Assembly: GCA_017645275.1 (NCBI GenBank)
Contig: JAGCPH010000015.1
Location: 1-64,000, forward strand
DNA from: Bacteroidales bacterium
Lineage (GTDB): Bacteria > Bacteroidota > Bacteroidia > Bacteroidales > F082
Length of the DNA stretch: 64,000 nt
Direction of reading: 5' to 3'
The notes under the pieces were generated by a model. That model did not search any database and had not been told where the DNA came from. It saw only the letters and a list, made by a program, of their open reading frames with translations. Within the stretch, counting starts at the first letter, position 1. Each line of letters starts with the position of its first letter. Below are positions 14,132-23,017 of the stretch, piece after piece. The translations under genes were made by a program, and so were the position numbers.

Positions 14132-15895
14132 CTAAGCGAAAAGCTTGTCGATCTGCTCGCTATAACGCTGCATCACCACTTTTCTCTTGACTTTCAAAGT
14201 AGGTGTCAAAATGCCGTTTCCGATAGTCCATTCGTCAGCGATGAGTTGGTATTTCTTCACCCTCTCGACCTCACCTAGACCCTCGTTCAGTTTCTTCACC
14301 TCTTTGTCGTAACGTTTCTTAACCTCTTCATTAAGAATCATTTCCTCGTTGGTGGTGAAAGGAATGTTATGACGCTTGCACCAATCCTTCAAGAATGCGA
14401 AGTCAGGACGGATGAGCGCGGCGGCGAATTTCTGGTTCTCGCCCACCACCACGATCTGCTCGATGAAGCCCGAAACATTGAATTTGCCCTCGACAACATC
14501 AGGATTCACGTATTTTCCTAATGAAGTCTTAAACAGGTTTTTCATACGGCCTGTGATCTGCAAAAGCCCATGTTCGTTGAACTTTCCGAGGTCACCTGTG
14601 TGGAACCAGCCGTCTTTGTCGATGACTTCGGCTGTCAGCTCAGGCTGTTTGTAGTAGCCCATCATCACGTTGTGTCCTCGGCAGATAATCTCACCATTGT
14701 CGGCAATCTTCACCTCCACGCCTGGCAGAGGCTGTCCAACAGCGCCCACCTCACGACCGTATTTGTTTCTGTTGCTCACCGTGATAACCGGCGATGTCTC
14801 CGTCAAGCCATAGCCTTCAAACACAGGCATCTTGATGGCTGAGAAGAACCCGCTGATTTTCTTGGTGATTGAAGCGGCTCCCGACACTATGATATCGAAG
14901 TTCTCGGCACCAAGTTTCTCGCGAATCTTGCTGTAAACGAGCTTGTCGGCGATTTTCAGCTTCATGTTGTAGAACCATGAGCGACCTTCGATCTTATAAT
15001 TCTCGGTGATGCGCATCGACCAGTAGAATATGGTCTTCGACAGGCCTTTCATGCTCTTTCCCGAGCTGTAAATCTTATCGTAGAATTTCTCCAAAACACG
15101 CGGCACGGCGCACATCATCGTCGGATGCACCTCTTTCATGTTATCGGCTATCGTCGCGATGCTTTCAGCATAGTAAATTGACATTCCGAGGTAATGATAC
15201 ATGTAGATGAGGGCGCGTTCGTAGGCATGGCACACCGGCAGGAAGCTGAATGCGCGTTTCGACCACGGCGACGGCGTCTGGCAGAAGTTCTTGAACTGGT
15301 TCATCAGGTTATGATGCGACAGCATGACACCCTTTGGCACACCTGTGGTTCCTGAAGTGTAAATGATTGTGGCACAGCTCATTTCGTCGACTTCAGCCTT
15401 ACGTTTCTCAATCTCTTCGGTGTGCGGATGCTCACGTCCGAGCTGCAGCAACGTGTCGAAATAGCCGTATTTGCCTCTATCTATAAAGGTGTAAATCTGT
15501 TTCAGCGTCGGCGTCTCAGGCCAGATAGCCTCGATTTTGTTCATCACCGCAATGCCTTCAAGAATGCAGATGCCAGCCTCACAGTTATTCAAGATAATCT
15601 TGTAATCAGCCTCGCTGATGGTCGGGTAAATCGGCACCATGACAGCTCCAATCTGCGTGATTGCCATGTCGAGGATGTTCCATTCCGGACGGTTGTTAGA
15701 GATGACCGCCACCTTGTCCTGCGGCTGCACGCCGAGTTCAATCAACGCGCCGCTGATGATGTTGGTCTGCTCAATATATTCGTCGATGCTGTATTCGCGC
15801 CATTGTCCGTTGACCTTGCCGGCCAAGGCGACTTTCTGGTCAGGATATTGCTCCTTGTAGTTGGCCAGTAAATCAAAAACTCTTTTAACTTCCAT
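14132..15895 (-). CDS. long-chain acyl-CoA ligase (AMP-forming), copy 1
   Basis: This 587-residue ANL-superfamily enzyme activates fatty acids to acyl-AMP and then acyl-CoA. The P-loop-like motif is TIIYTSGTTGVPKG; others are GYGLTETSPVI, the hinge region DGWFHTGDLGKFNEHGLLQITGR and the C-terminal lysine region GILTPTLKVKRKVV. No signal peptide is seen; it is probably a peripheral inner-membrane enzyme. It is a close paralogue of the gene directly upstream (8 bp gap), so the two form a tandem duplication. Differences cluster around the middle of the chain, which may mean different chain-length preference. Confidence 0.92.
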   Translation of the reverse strand: MEVKRVFDLLANYKEQYPDQKVALAGKVNGQWREYSIDEYIEQTNIISGALIELGVQPQDKVAVISNNRPEWNILDMAITQIGAVMVPIYPTISEADYKIILNNCEAGICILEGIAVMNKIEAIWPETPTLKQIYTFIDRGKYGYFDTLLQLGREHPHTEEIEKRKAEVDEMSCATIIYTSGTTGVPKGVMLSHHNLMNQFKNFCQTPSPWSKRAFSFLPVCHAYERALIYMYHYLGMSIYYAESIATIADNMKEVHPTMMCAVPRVLEKFYDKIYSSGKSMKGLSKTIFYWSMRITENYKIEGRSWFYNMKLKIADKLVYSKIREKLGAENFDIIVSGAASITKKISGFFSAIKMPVFEGYGLTETSPVITVSNRNKYGREVGAVGQPLPGVEVKIADNGEIICRGHNVMMGYYKQPELTAEVIDKDGWFHTGDLGKFNEHGLLQITGRMKNLFKTSLGKYVNPDVVEGKFNVSGFIEQIVVVGENQKFAAALIRPDFAFLKDWCKRHNIPFTTNEEMILNEEVKKRYDKEVKKLNEGLGEVERVKKYQLIADEWTIGNGILTPTLKVKRKVVMQRYSEQIDKLFA

Positions 15896-15903
15896 GACAA
15901 CAA

Positions 15904-17670
15904 TTATTTAAAAAGGGTTTCGATAGTATCCGCGTAACGACGCATTACCACGTTTCTCTTGACTTTCAATGTCGGGGTGACGATGCCTGTAGCCACCGAC
16001 CATTCGTCGGCAATAAGCTCAAACTTCTTGATTTTCTCGACGTCGCCGAGGTCGTGGTTGAGTTTCTTCACTTCCTTGCCGTAACGTTTGAAGACCTCTT
16101 CATTCTTGATCATCTCCTCGTTGGTGGTGTAAGGAATCTCGTGACGTTTGCACCATTCTTTCAGGAACACGAAATCCGGGCGGATGAGCGCAGCGGCGTA
16201 TTTCTGGTTCTCGCCCAGCACAACAATCTGCTCGATGAATCCCGAAAGGATGAACTTGCTCTCAATGAAATCAGGGTTGATGTATTTTCCGAACGATGTC
16301 TTAAAGATATTTTTCTTTCTTCCAGTGATTTTCAGAAGTCCGTGCTCGTTAAAGCCGCCAAGGTCGCCCGTATGGAACCAGCCGTCCTTGTCGATGACTT
16401 CGGCCGTCAGCTCAGGCTGTCTGTAGTAGCCCATCATCACGTTATGGCCACGGCAGATGATCTCTTTGTCGTCGGTAAGCTTCACCTCCACGCCCGGCAG
16501 CGGCTCGCCGACATAGCCAACCTCGCGACCGTATTTGTTTCTCGTCGAAACGGCGATAACCGGCGATGTCTCTGTCAATCCGTAACCTTCGAAGATGACA
16601 ATGCCCATGGCGTTAAAGAAACGGCACACTTTCTTCGGGATAGCCGCCGCACCCGACACGATGACGTCGATGTTGTCGACACCCACTTTCTGACGTATCT
16701 TGCTGTAAACCAATTTATCTGCTATCTTCAGTTTTAGGTTGTAAAGCCAGCTTCTGTCCCACACCTTGTAACGCTCTGAAAGGCGCACAGCCCAATAGAA
16801 TATCATCTTCGACATGCCTTTCATGCTTCGGCCCGAGTCGTAGATCTTGTCGTAGAACTTCTCAAGCACGCGAGGCACAGCGCAAAACATGGTAGGTCTC
16901 AGCTCAACGAGGTTTTCAGCTATAGTGGCTATGCTCTCAGCGTAATAAATAGACATGCCACGATAATGATACATATAGATAAGCGCACGCTCGTAAGCAT
17001 GGCACATCGGCAAGAAGCTGTATGCCTTGTTAGACCATTCTGCTGCCGAGTGCTGTACGCCTTTCCACTGCGACATCAGGTTACGGTGCGACAGCATCAC
17101 ACCCTTTGGCACGCCAGTGGTACCCGAGGTGTAAATGATTGTGGCACAATCCATTTCATCGACTTCAGCCTTGCGTCTCTCAATCTCTTCAGTATGCGGA
17201 TGCTCACGTCCAAGCTGCAAAAGAGTGTCGAAATAGCCGTATTTGCCTCTATCTATAAAGGTGTATATCTGTTTCAACGAAGGTGTCTCAGGCCAGATAG
17301 CCTCGATTTTGTTCATCACAGCAATGCCTTCAAGGATGCAGATTGTAGCCTCACAGTTGTTGAGGATGATCTTGTAGTCGGCCTCGCTGATGGTCGGGTA
17401 AATCGGCACCATCACAGCTCCAATCTGGGTGATAGCCATGTCCAAAATGTTCCACTCAGGACGGTTGTTGCTGATGACAGCTATCTTTTCCTGTTTCTGC
17501 ACGCCGAGTTCAATCAGCGCGCTACTCATTATATTTGTAAGCTCGATATATTCGTCAATGCTGTATTCACGCCATTGTCCGTTGACTTTACTCGCCAAAG
17601 CCACTTTCTGATCAGGATATTTGGCTTTATAATGCGGCAAAAGGTCAAAAACTCGCTTAATACTCTCCAT
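15904..17670 (-). CDS. long-chain acyl-CoA ligase (AMP-forming), copy 2
   Basis: This 588-residue paralogue of copy 1 shares the same motifs: TIIYTSGTTGVPKGVMLSH, GYGLTETSPVI, DGWFHTGDLGGFNEHG and GIVTPTLKVKRN. A longer frame starts at 17721, but its first 17 codons overlap the promoter box at 17711-17718. The ATG at 17670 gives MESIKRVFDLLPHYK, which aligns with copy 1 (MEVKRVFDLLANYK), so I use it. It is the first gene of the pair and presumably drives both. Confidence 0.92.
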   Translation of the reverse strand: MESIKRVFDLLPHYKAKYPDQKVALASKVNGQWREYSIDEYIELTNIMSSALIELGVQKQEKIAVISNNRPEWNILDMAITQIGAVMVPIYPTISEADYKIILNNCEATICILEGIAVMNKIEAIWPETPSLKQIYTFIDRGKYGYFDTLLQLGREHPHTEEIERRKAEVDEMDCATIIYTSGTTGVPKGVMLSHRNLMSQWKGVQHSAAEWSNKAYSFLPMCHAYERALIYMYHYRGMSIYYAESIATIAENLVELRPTMFCAVPRVLEKFYDKIYDSGRSMKGMSKMIFYWAVRLSERYKVWDRSWLYNLKLKIADKLVYSKIRQKVGVDNIDVIVSGAAAIPKKVCRFFNAMGIVIFEGYGLTETSPVIAVSTRNKYGREVGYVGEPLPGVEVKLTDDKEIICRGHNVMMGYYRQPELTAEVIDKDGWFHTGDLGGFNEHGLLKITGRKKNIFKTSFGKYINPDFIESKFILSGFIEQIVVLGENQKYAAALIRPDFVFLKEWCKRHEIPYTTNEEMIKNEEVFKRYGKEVKKLNHDLGDVEKIKKFELIADEWSVATGIVTPTLKVKRNVVMRRYADTIETLFK

Positions 17671-17710
17671 TTTCAATATTTTTCCTAAAAGATACTCGTT
17701 TTCAAACTTG

Positions 17711-17718
17711 CAAATATA
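17711..17718 (-). promoter_or_regulatory. promoter of the acyl-CoA ligase pair (TATATTTG)
   Basis: The minus strand reads TATATTTG, an exact -7 consensus, about 40 bp before the chosen ATG at 17670. It rules out the upstream start at 17721. Confidence 0.65.
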
Positions 17719-17755
17719 CAAACTTTTTTTTAAATAACAACAAAAAAATAAAAAA

Positions 17756-17843
17756 CGTCATTTCGACCGACCGGAGGGAGTGGAGAAATCTCATTCAAAT
17801 GTTTGAGATATCTCGATTCCGCTTCGCTTCACTCGAAATGACG
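17756..17843. repeat. 88-bp palindromic element, TIR CGTCATTTCGA
   Basis: Perfect 11-bp terminal inverted repeats (CGTCATTTCGA ... TCGAAATGACG) enclose an imperfect inner palindrome with GAGAAATCTCA and TGAGATATCTC. It lies between the converging ends of transcription around hppA and the ligase promoter. Related elements are at 41456, 60029 and 61426. It has no coding capacity. Confidence 0.85.
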
Positions 17844-17848
17844 TCGTT

Positions 17849-17883
17849 GTTAGTGGCTAATAGCTAATGGCTAATAGCTATTA
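17849..17883. repeat. heptamer array, 5 units, includes the hppA stop codon
   Basis: The units are gttagtg, gctaata, gctaatg, gctaata and gctatta. The last unit contains the TAA stop of hppA on the minus strand (17881-17883). Confidence 0.8.
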
Positions 17884-20085
17884 CAGCAAGTGGCATGTGA
17901 CTGTCAGACCAGCCATCACGATTGAAACCATCGACATCAACTTGATGAGGATGTTCAATGATGGACCTGATGTGTCTTTGAATGGGTCACCAACGGTGTC
18001 ACCGACCACTGTAGCCTTATGATTATCAGAGCCTTTGCCTCCGAAGTTACCTTCTTCGACGTATTTTTTAGCGTTATCCCAAGCACCGCCTGAGTTAGCC
18101 ATAAACACAGCCAACACGAAGCCTGTGGCGAGACCGCCGATCAACAGACCGAGGACACCCGGTACACCGAGGATCAAGCCTGTGAGGATAGGCACCAAAA
18201 TTGCGAGGATTGAAGGGACGAGCATCTCCTGCTGAGCACCCTTTGTCGAGATAGCGACGCAACGCTCGTAGTCAGGCTCTGCCTTGCCTTCGAGGATACC
18301 CGCGATAGTGCTGAACTGACGGCGAACCTCTTCGACCATCTTCTGTGCGGCGCGACCCACGGCGTTCATTGTCATGCCGCAGAACACGAATGCCATCATG
18401 GCACCGATGAACACACCAACCAACACGACTGGGTTCATCAGGTTGACGTTGTATGCTTGCATGAAGTCGACCAACGAAGCCTTGGCAGCTTCAACGCCAT
18501 TCGGGAGGTCTTGATCCACTCTCACGAGAGCGAGTTTGATTTCCTCGACGTATGATGCGAGAAGTGCAAGAGCTGTCAAAGCGGCTGAACCGATAGCGAA
18601 GCCCTTGCCTGTTGCTGCTGTGGTGTTGCCAAGAGCATCCAAAGCGTCGGTACGCTGACGAACCTCTGGGTCGAGGCCGCTCATCTCAGCGTTACCACCG
18701 GCGTTGTCGGCGATAGGACCGTAAGCGTCGGTTGCAAGGGTGATACCAAGTGTCGAGAGCATACCGACAGCGGCGATACCGATGCCGTAGAGACCCATCG
18801 AGAGGTTGGCAGCTGTAAATTCAATATGGAATCCGTTAGCGCAGAGGTATGCCAAAATGATGGCGCAACCCACTGTCACAACTGGAATAGCTGTCGAGAG
18901 CATACCGAGTCCGAGACCCGAGATGATGACGGTAGCAGGACCTGTCTTCGAGCTTTCAGCCACTTTCTGGGTCGGCTTGTAGCTCTGTGATGTGTAGTAT
19001 TCAGTAGCTTTTCCGATGATGACACCTGCCAGAAGTCCGACGACCACTGAGAGTGAAACCTGCCACCACATGTTCGGAGCAAACGTCTCTTTTCCAAAGA
19101 GCAAGTACATGATAACGAATGTAGCCACAGCAATGAGGATAGCGGCTGTGTTAGTACCGCGGCTCAATGCGCCGAGAAGCTCTTTCATGCCTGCACCTTC
19201 TTTAGTACGGACGAGATAAATACCTATGATTGACAGCAACACGCCGACTGCAGCGATGAGCATTGGAGCGAACACCGCTTTATATTGCAGGATCGGGTTA
19301 GTAGCGACGAATGCCGAGAATGCCGAAGCGCCGAGTGCCATTGTTGCAAGGATTGAACCTGCATATGACTCATAAAGGTCAGCACCCATACCGGCAACGT
19401 CACCCACGTTGTCACCGACGTTGTCAGCGATAGTTGCAGGGTTACGCGGGTCATCCTCAGGGATGTTGTATTCCGTCTTACCGACGAGGTCAGTACCGAC
19501 GTCAGCAGCCTTGGTGTAGATACCACCACCCACACGGGCGAACAAAGCCTGTGTCGATGCACCCATACCGAATGTCAACATTGTTGTAGTGATGATGATA
19601 AGCTTGTCGGCACCTTCAATGAAATGGTCGAGAACGATAAACCACACCGACACGTCGAGCAATGCGAGGCCGACGACCACGAGACCCATGACGGCTCCCG
19701 AACGGAAAGCGACCTGCAAACCGCTGTTCAACGACTTACGAGCTGCGTTGGCTGTACGTGCAGAAGCATAGGTTGCGGTCTTCATGCCGAAGAAGCCAGC
19801 CAAACCCGAGAAGAAACCTCCTGTAAGGAAGGCAAACCACACCCAGCCGTTCTGCAAATCGAACAAGCTCATCACAAAGAACAATATCGCCAACACGATA
19901 AACACGATGATGACGACCTTGTACTGCTGTTTAAGATACGCCATAGCACCTTTTCTGACGTGCGAAGCAATCTTTTTCATCAAATCTGTTCCCTCGTCTT
20001 CCTTCATCATGCTCTTATAAAAATAAAAAGCGAATGACAAAGCCAAAACTGACGCTGCGAGAACTAAATAAATCACATAATTCAT
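17881..20085 (-). CDS. hppA: membrane-bound ion-pumping pyrophosphatase
   Basis: This integral inner-membrane enzyme has 734 residues and many transmembrane helices; it couples PPi hydrolysis to H+ and/or Na+ export. The catalytic loop EDDPRNPATIADNVGDNVGD and the DAYGPIADNAGGNAEMS and DNAKKYVEEG..GKGSDNHKA segments are intact. The GNTTAATGKG segment has Ala where K+-independent enzymes have Lys, placing it with K+-stimulated pyrophosphatases; Bacteroides members of that group pump Na+ as well as H+. A longer frame begins with TTG at 20091; ATG at 20085 (MNYVIYLVLA) is preferred. The stop codon lies inside a heptamer array. Confidence 0.95.
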   Translation of the reverse strand: MNYVIYLVLAASVLALSFAFYFYKSMMKEDEGTDLMKKIASHVRKGAMAYLKQQYKVVIIVFIVLAILFFVMSLFDLQNGWVWFAFLTGGFFSGLAGFFGMKTATYASARTANAARKSLNSGLQVAFRSGAVMGLVVVGLALLDVSVWFIVLDHFIEGADKLIIITTTMLTFGMGASTQALFARVGGGIYTKAADVGTDLVGKTEYNIPEDDPRNPATIADNVGDNVGDVAGMGADLYESYAGSILATMALGASAFSAFVATNPILQYKAVFAPMLIAAVGVLLSIIGIYLVRTKEGAGMKELLGALSRGTNTAAILIAVATFVIMYLLFGKETFAPNMWWQVSLSVVVGLLAGVIIGKATEYYTSQSYKPTQKVAESSKTGPATVIISGLGLGMLSTAIPVVTVGCAIILAYLCANGFHIEFTAANLSMGLYGIGIAAVGMLSTLGITLATDAYGPIADNAGGNAEMSGLDPEVRQRTDALDALGNTTAATGKGFAIGSAALTALALLASYVEEIKLALVRVDQDLPNGVEAAKASLVDFMQAYNVNLMNPVVLVGVFIGAMMAFVFCGMTMNAVGRAAQKMVEEVRRQFSTIAGILEGKAEPDYERCVAISTKGAQQEMLVPSILAILVPILTGLILGVPGVLGLLIGGLATGFVLAVFMANSGGAWDNAKKYVEEGNFGGKGSDNHKATVVGDTVGDPFKDTSGPSLNILIKLMSMVSIVMAGLTVTCHLL

Positions 20086-20238
20086 ACGCAAAAAATTTAA
20101 TTAATACTTATTTTTACTACTCTTTATTTTTTTCAACGTTTTCAATCTGCAAAGTTCCGAATAATATTTTTCTTATCAAAGAAAAAAATTAATTTTTTTG
20201 AAATTTTATTTTTGCGTTATTTGTCAGAATAAAATTCG

Positions 20239-20246
20239 TAATTTTG
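20239..20246 (+). promoter_or_regulatory. promoter of nucleoside permease-thyA-folA (TAATTTTG)
   Basis: This is an exact -7 consensus about 78 bp before the ATG at 20324. A heptamer array (20286-20310) lies in the leader. Confidence 0.55.
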
Positions 20247-20285
20247 TAGCGGGGTGTATCATTATTAATAATGGAGCAATCTCTT

Positions 20286-20310
20286 AATTTTGAATTTTGA
20301 ATTTTGAATT
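20286..20310. repeat. heptamer array, 3.5 units of aattttg
   Basis: Three identical aattttg units plus aatt lie 13 bp before the permease ATG, in its 5' UTR. Each unit boundary reads TGA. Confidence 0.8.
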
Positions 20311-20323
20311 ATAATTAAAGAAT

Positions 20324-21610
20324 ATGAAAGGCATTAAATTTCGTTTGATTGTGATGAACTTCCTGCAGTTTGCAGTATGGGGAGCTTATCTGACATGTAT
20401 GGGAACCTATCTCCACAGCCACGGATTGGCATCCCACATTGGAATTTTTTATTCAATACAAGGCATCGTGTCGATTTTCATGCCAGCTCTGATGGGCATC
20501 ATCGCCGACAGATGGATTCCTGCACAGAAAACGCTCGGCTTATGTCACCTCATCTCAGGTACTGCCATGATTGGAGCCGCCTACTATGGCTTGACAACGG
20601 GCGATGCGGTTCAATTTGGTCCTTTGTTTACCTTATATTCGATAGCAGTGGCGTTCTATATGCCGACATTGGCAATATCCAACTCTGTGGCTTACAACGC
20701 TTTGGACAAAGCTGGTCTTGACACCGTGAAGGCCTTCCCTCCTATCCGTGTGTTCGGCACCATCGGCTTCATCTGCACCATGTGGATTGTCGACTTGCTC
20801 GGATTCCAGGCTACAGCAGCACAGTTTGCAGTGAGCGGCGGCATAGGCATAGTGCTCGGTCTTTATTCTTTCACACTGCCAGCATGCCCACTCAACAAAT
20901 CAGACAACGCATCGTTTGTCGACAAGCTTGGTCTCCGCGCTTTCACCTTATTTAAAGATAAGAGGATGGCATATTTCTTCATTTTCTCAATGTTGCTCGG
21001 CGTCTCATTGCAAATCACCAACGGCTTTGCCAATCCATATATCACAAGTTTCGGAGGCATCGAAAAATATGCAGGGACATTTGGTGTTCAGCATGCCAAC
21101 ATTCTGATTTCATTGTCACAGGTATCCGAAACACTCTGTATCCTCTTGATTCCGTTCTTCTTACGTAGATTTGGCATCAAGAAAGTGATGCTCATCGCAA
21201 TGTTCGCATGGGTATTGCGTTTCGGTTTCTTCGGTCTCGGCAACCCTGGCGCAGGCGTGTGGCTCTTCGTGCTTTCATGCATCGTTTATGGTGTCGCTTT
21301 CGACTTCTTCAACATCAGCGGCTCGCTCTTCGTTGACAAGGAGACCGACCAAGGCATCCGTTCATCAGCACAAGGTCTCTTCTTCCTGATGACAAACGGC
21401 ATCGGTGCTACCATCGGCACATTAAGCGCTCAAGCTATTGTAAATCATTTTGTTAACAATCCAGCAAAAGCAGGTGCGACACCTGAGATGGTTGCACAAG
21501 GCTGGCAAAGCGCATGGTTCGTGTTTGCAGCCTACGCCCTTGTGGTAGCAGTAGTCTTCGCTATTGTTTTCAAATATGAACACAAACCTGAAGAGTTAAA
21601 AAATAATTGA
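20324..21610 (+). CDS. nucleoside:H+ symporter (NupG/XapB-like MFS)
   Basis: This 428-residue MFS transporter has about 12 transmembrane helices. The N-terminal signature LIVMNFLQFAVWGAYLTCMG and the following FYSIQGIVSIFMPALMGIIADRW match the nucleoside:H+ symporter (NHS) family, whose members import nucleosides. It lies 26 bp before thyA and folA, which links nucleoside salvage with thymidylate synthesis. Its TGA stop is inside the heptamer array at 21607-21636. The precise substrate is not determinable. Confidence 0.88.
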   Translation: MKGIKFRLIVMNFLQFAVWGAYLTCMGTYLHSHGLASHIGIFYSIQGIVSIFMPALMGIIADRWIPAQKTLGLCHLISGTAMIGAAYYGLTTGDAVQFGPLFTLYSIAVAFYMPTLAISNSVAYNALDKAGLDTVKAFPPIRVFGTIGFICTMWIVDLLGFQATAAQFAVSGGIGIVLGLYSFTLPACPLNKSDNASFVDKLGLRAFTLFKDKRMAYFFIFSMLLGVSLQITNGFANPYITSFGGIEKYAGTFGVQHANILISLSQVSETLCILLIPFFLRRFGIKKVMLIAMFAWVLRFGFFGLGNPGAGVWLFVLSCIVYGVAFDFFNISGSLFVDKETDQGIRSSAQGLFFLMTNGIGATIGTLSAQAIVNHFVNNPAKAGATPEMVAQGWQSAWFVFAAYALVVAVVFAIVFKYEHKPEELKNN

Positions 21611-21636
21611 TAATTGACAGTTGATAATTGACAATT
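21607..21636. repeat. heptamer array, 4 units, links permease stop to thyA start
   Basis: The units are ttgataa, ttgacag, ttgataa and ttgacaa plus tt. The permease stop (21608-21610) lies in the first unit and the thyA ATG follows the last base directly. Confidence 0.8.
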
Positions 21637-22464
21637 ATGAGGCAGTATTTGGATCTTCTGCAAAGAATATTAGACGAAGGCGTGCATAAAGGCGACCGCA
21701 CAGGTACCGGAACCATCAGCATTTTCGGGCATCAGATGCGGTTTAACCTCTCTGAGGGATTCCCGCTCGTCACCACGAAAAAGGTGCATCTGAAGTCGAT
21801 AATATATGAGTTGCTGTGGCTAATCAGCGGCGACACCAATATCAAATATCTGCACGACCACAAAGTCACCATCTGGGATGAGTGGGCCAACGCCGACGGT
21901 GACCTAGGTCCGGTGTACGGCGCACAGTGGCGCAACTGGAATAACGAAGGCATCGACCAGATACAGCAGGTCATCGACAGCATAAATAACAACCCGAACA
22001 GCCGCCGTCATATTGTGACAGCTTGGAACCCCAGTGTGCTGCCAGACGAACATGAGAAGGATTTCTCAAAGAACGTCGCAGCCGGCAAAGCGGCACTGCC
22101 ACCATGTCACGCATTCTTCCAGTTTTACGTGGCGAATAACAGACTCTCATGCCAGCTGTACCAGCGCTCAGCAGATGTGTTCCTCGGAGTGCCGTTCAAT
22201 ATCGCGTCATATTCCTTGTTGACCATGATGATGGCACAGGTATGCGGTCTCGAACCAGGCGATTTCGTCCACACATTCGGCGACGTGCACATCTATAACA
22301 ACCACATCGAACAGGTGAAGCTGCAGCTCTCACGCGAGCCACGCCCACTCCCAACGATGCAGCTCAACCCAGATGTCAAGAGTCTGTTCGATTTCAAATA
22401 CGAAGATTTTACATTGGAGAACTACAATCCATACGACGCAATAAAAGCAGAGGTTTCCGTATGA
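21637..22464 (+). CDS. thyA: thymidylate synthase
   Basis: This cytoplasmic enzyme has about 275 residues and converts dUMP plus methylene-THF to dTMP and dihydrofolate. Landmarks are the GDRTGTGT phosphate loop, WRNW, the active-site segment [12 protein letters not shown] with catalytic Cys, [16 protein letters not shown] and the C-terminal IKAEVSV. The frame could open three codons earlier at a TTG inside the heptamer array, but ATG 21637 (MRQYLDLLQ) fits the family. It overlaps folA by 4 bp, and DHFR recycles the dihydrofolate it makes. Confidence 0.96.
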   Translation: MRQYLDLLQRILDEGVHKGDRTGTGTISIFGHQMRFNLSEGFPLVTTKKVHLKSIIYELLWLISGDTNIKYLHDHKVTIWDEWANADGDLGPVYGAQWRNWNNEGIDQIQQVIDSINNNPNSRRHIVTAWNPSVLPDEHEKDFSKNVAAGKAALPPCHAFFQFYVANNRLSCQLYQRSADVFLGVPFNIASYSLLTMMMAQVCGLEPGDFVHTFGDVHIYNNHIEQVKLQLSREPRPLPTMQLNPDVKSLFDFKYEDFTLENYNPYDAIKAEVSV

Positions 22465-22958
22465 AAACGAAAATATCCATTATAGTAGCACTCGCCAAGA
22501 ACCGCGCCATCGGAAAGAACGGCGATCTCATCTGGCATCTGTCAAACGACCTCAAGCATTTCAAAGAGGTGACGTCAGGCCACACCGTGATAATGGGTTA
22601 TAGGACCTACGCCTCGCTGCCAGGTCAGAAACCATTGCCAAAACGCCGTAACATCATCATTTCCAGCCATTTAGCCGAGGCACCCGAAGGTTTCGAACTG
22701 GCAAATTCAATCCTCGATGCCATGAAGATGGTGTTCAACGAAGAAGAGGTCTTTATCATCGGCGGCGGCATGATTTACGAGCAGTTTCTGCCAATGGCCG
22801 ACCGTCTCTATCTCACAAAAATCGACAAAGACTATGAGGCTGACACCTTCTTCCCTATCATAAATTACAACGATTACGACCTCATCGACCTGAAAGTCAT
22901 CGACGACGACCCGCAGATTGATTGCTCATACAGGTTCGAGACCTGGGAACGGAAGTAA
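22461..22958 (+). CDS. folA: dihydrofolate reductase
   Basis: This 165-residue enzyme reduces dihydrofolate to tetrahydrofolate. It shows the conserved start [41 protein letters not shown], and the NADPH-binding [23 protein letters not shown]. The start codon overlaps the thyA stop (ATGA), so the two are translationally coupled, a common pairing. A bidirectional terminator follows. Confidence 0.95.
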   Translation: MKTKISIIVALAKNRAIGKNGDLIWHLSNDLKHFKEVTSGHTVIMGYRTYASLPGQKPLPKRRNIIISSHLAEAPEGFELANSILDAMKMVFNEEEVFIIGGGMIYEQFLPMADRLYLTKIDKDYEADTFFPIINYNDYDLIDLKVIDDDPQIDCSYRFETWERK

Positions 22959-22966
22959 AGACAAAC

Positions 22967-23002
22967 AAAAAAAGGATTCCCAAAACTGAGAATCCTTTTT
23001 TT
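22967..23002. terminator. bidirectional terminator between folA and the C10 protease operon
   Basis: AAAAAAAGGATTC (22967-22979) pairs with GAATCCTTTTTTT (22990-23002) around a 10-nt loop. The A/T tracts on both sides allow termination in both directions at the convergent gene ends. Confidence 0.9.
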
Positions 23003-23017
23003 ATTGATTATACTTGG

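Noticed and set aside
17671..17721. Upstream start for the second acyl-CoA ligase
   Set aside because: It overlaps the TATATTTG promoter, and the extra residues are absent from the paralogue.
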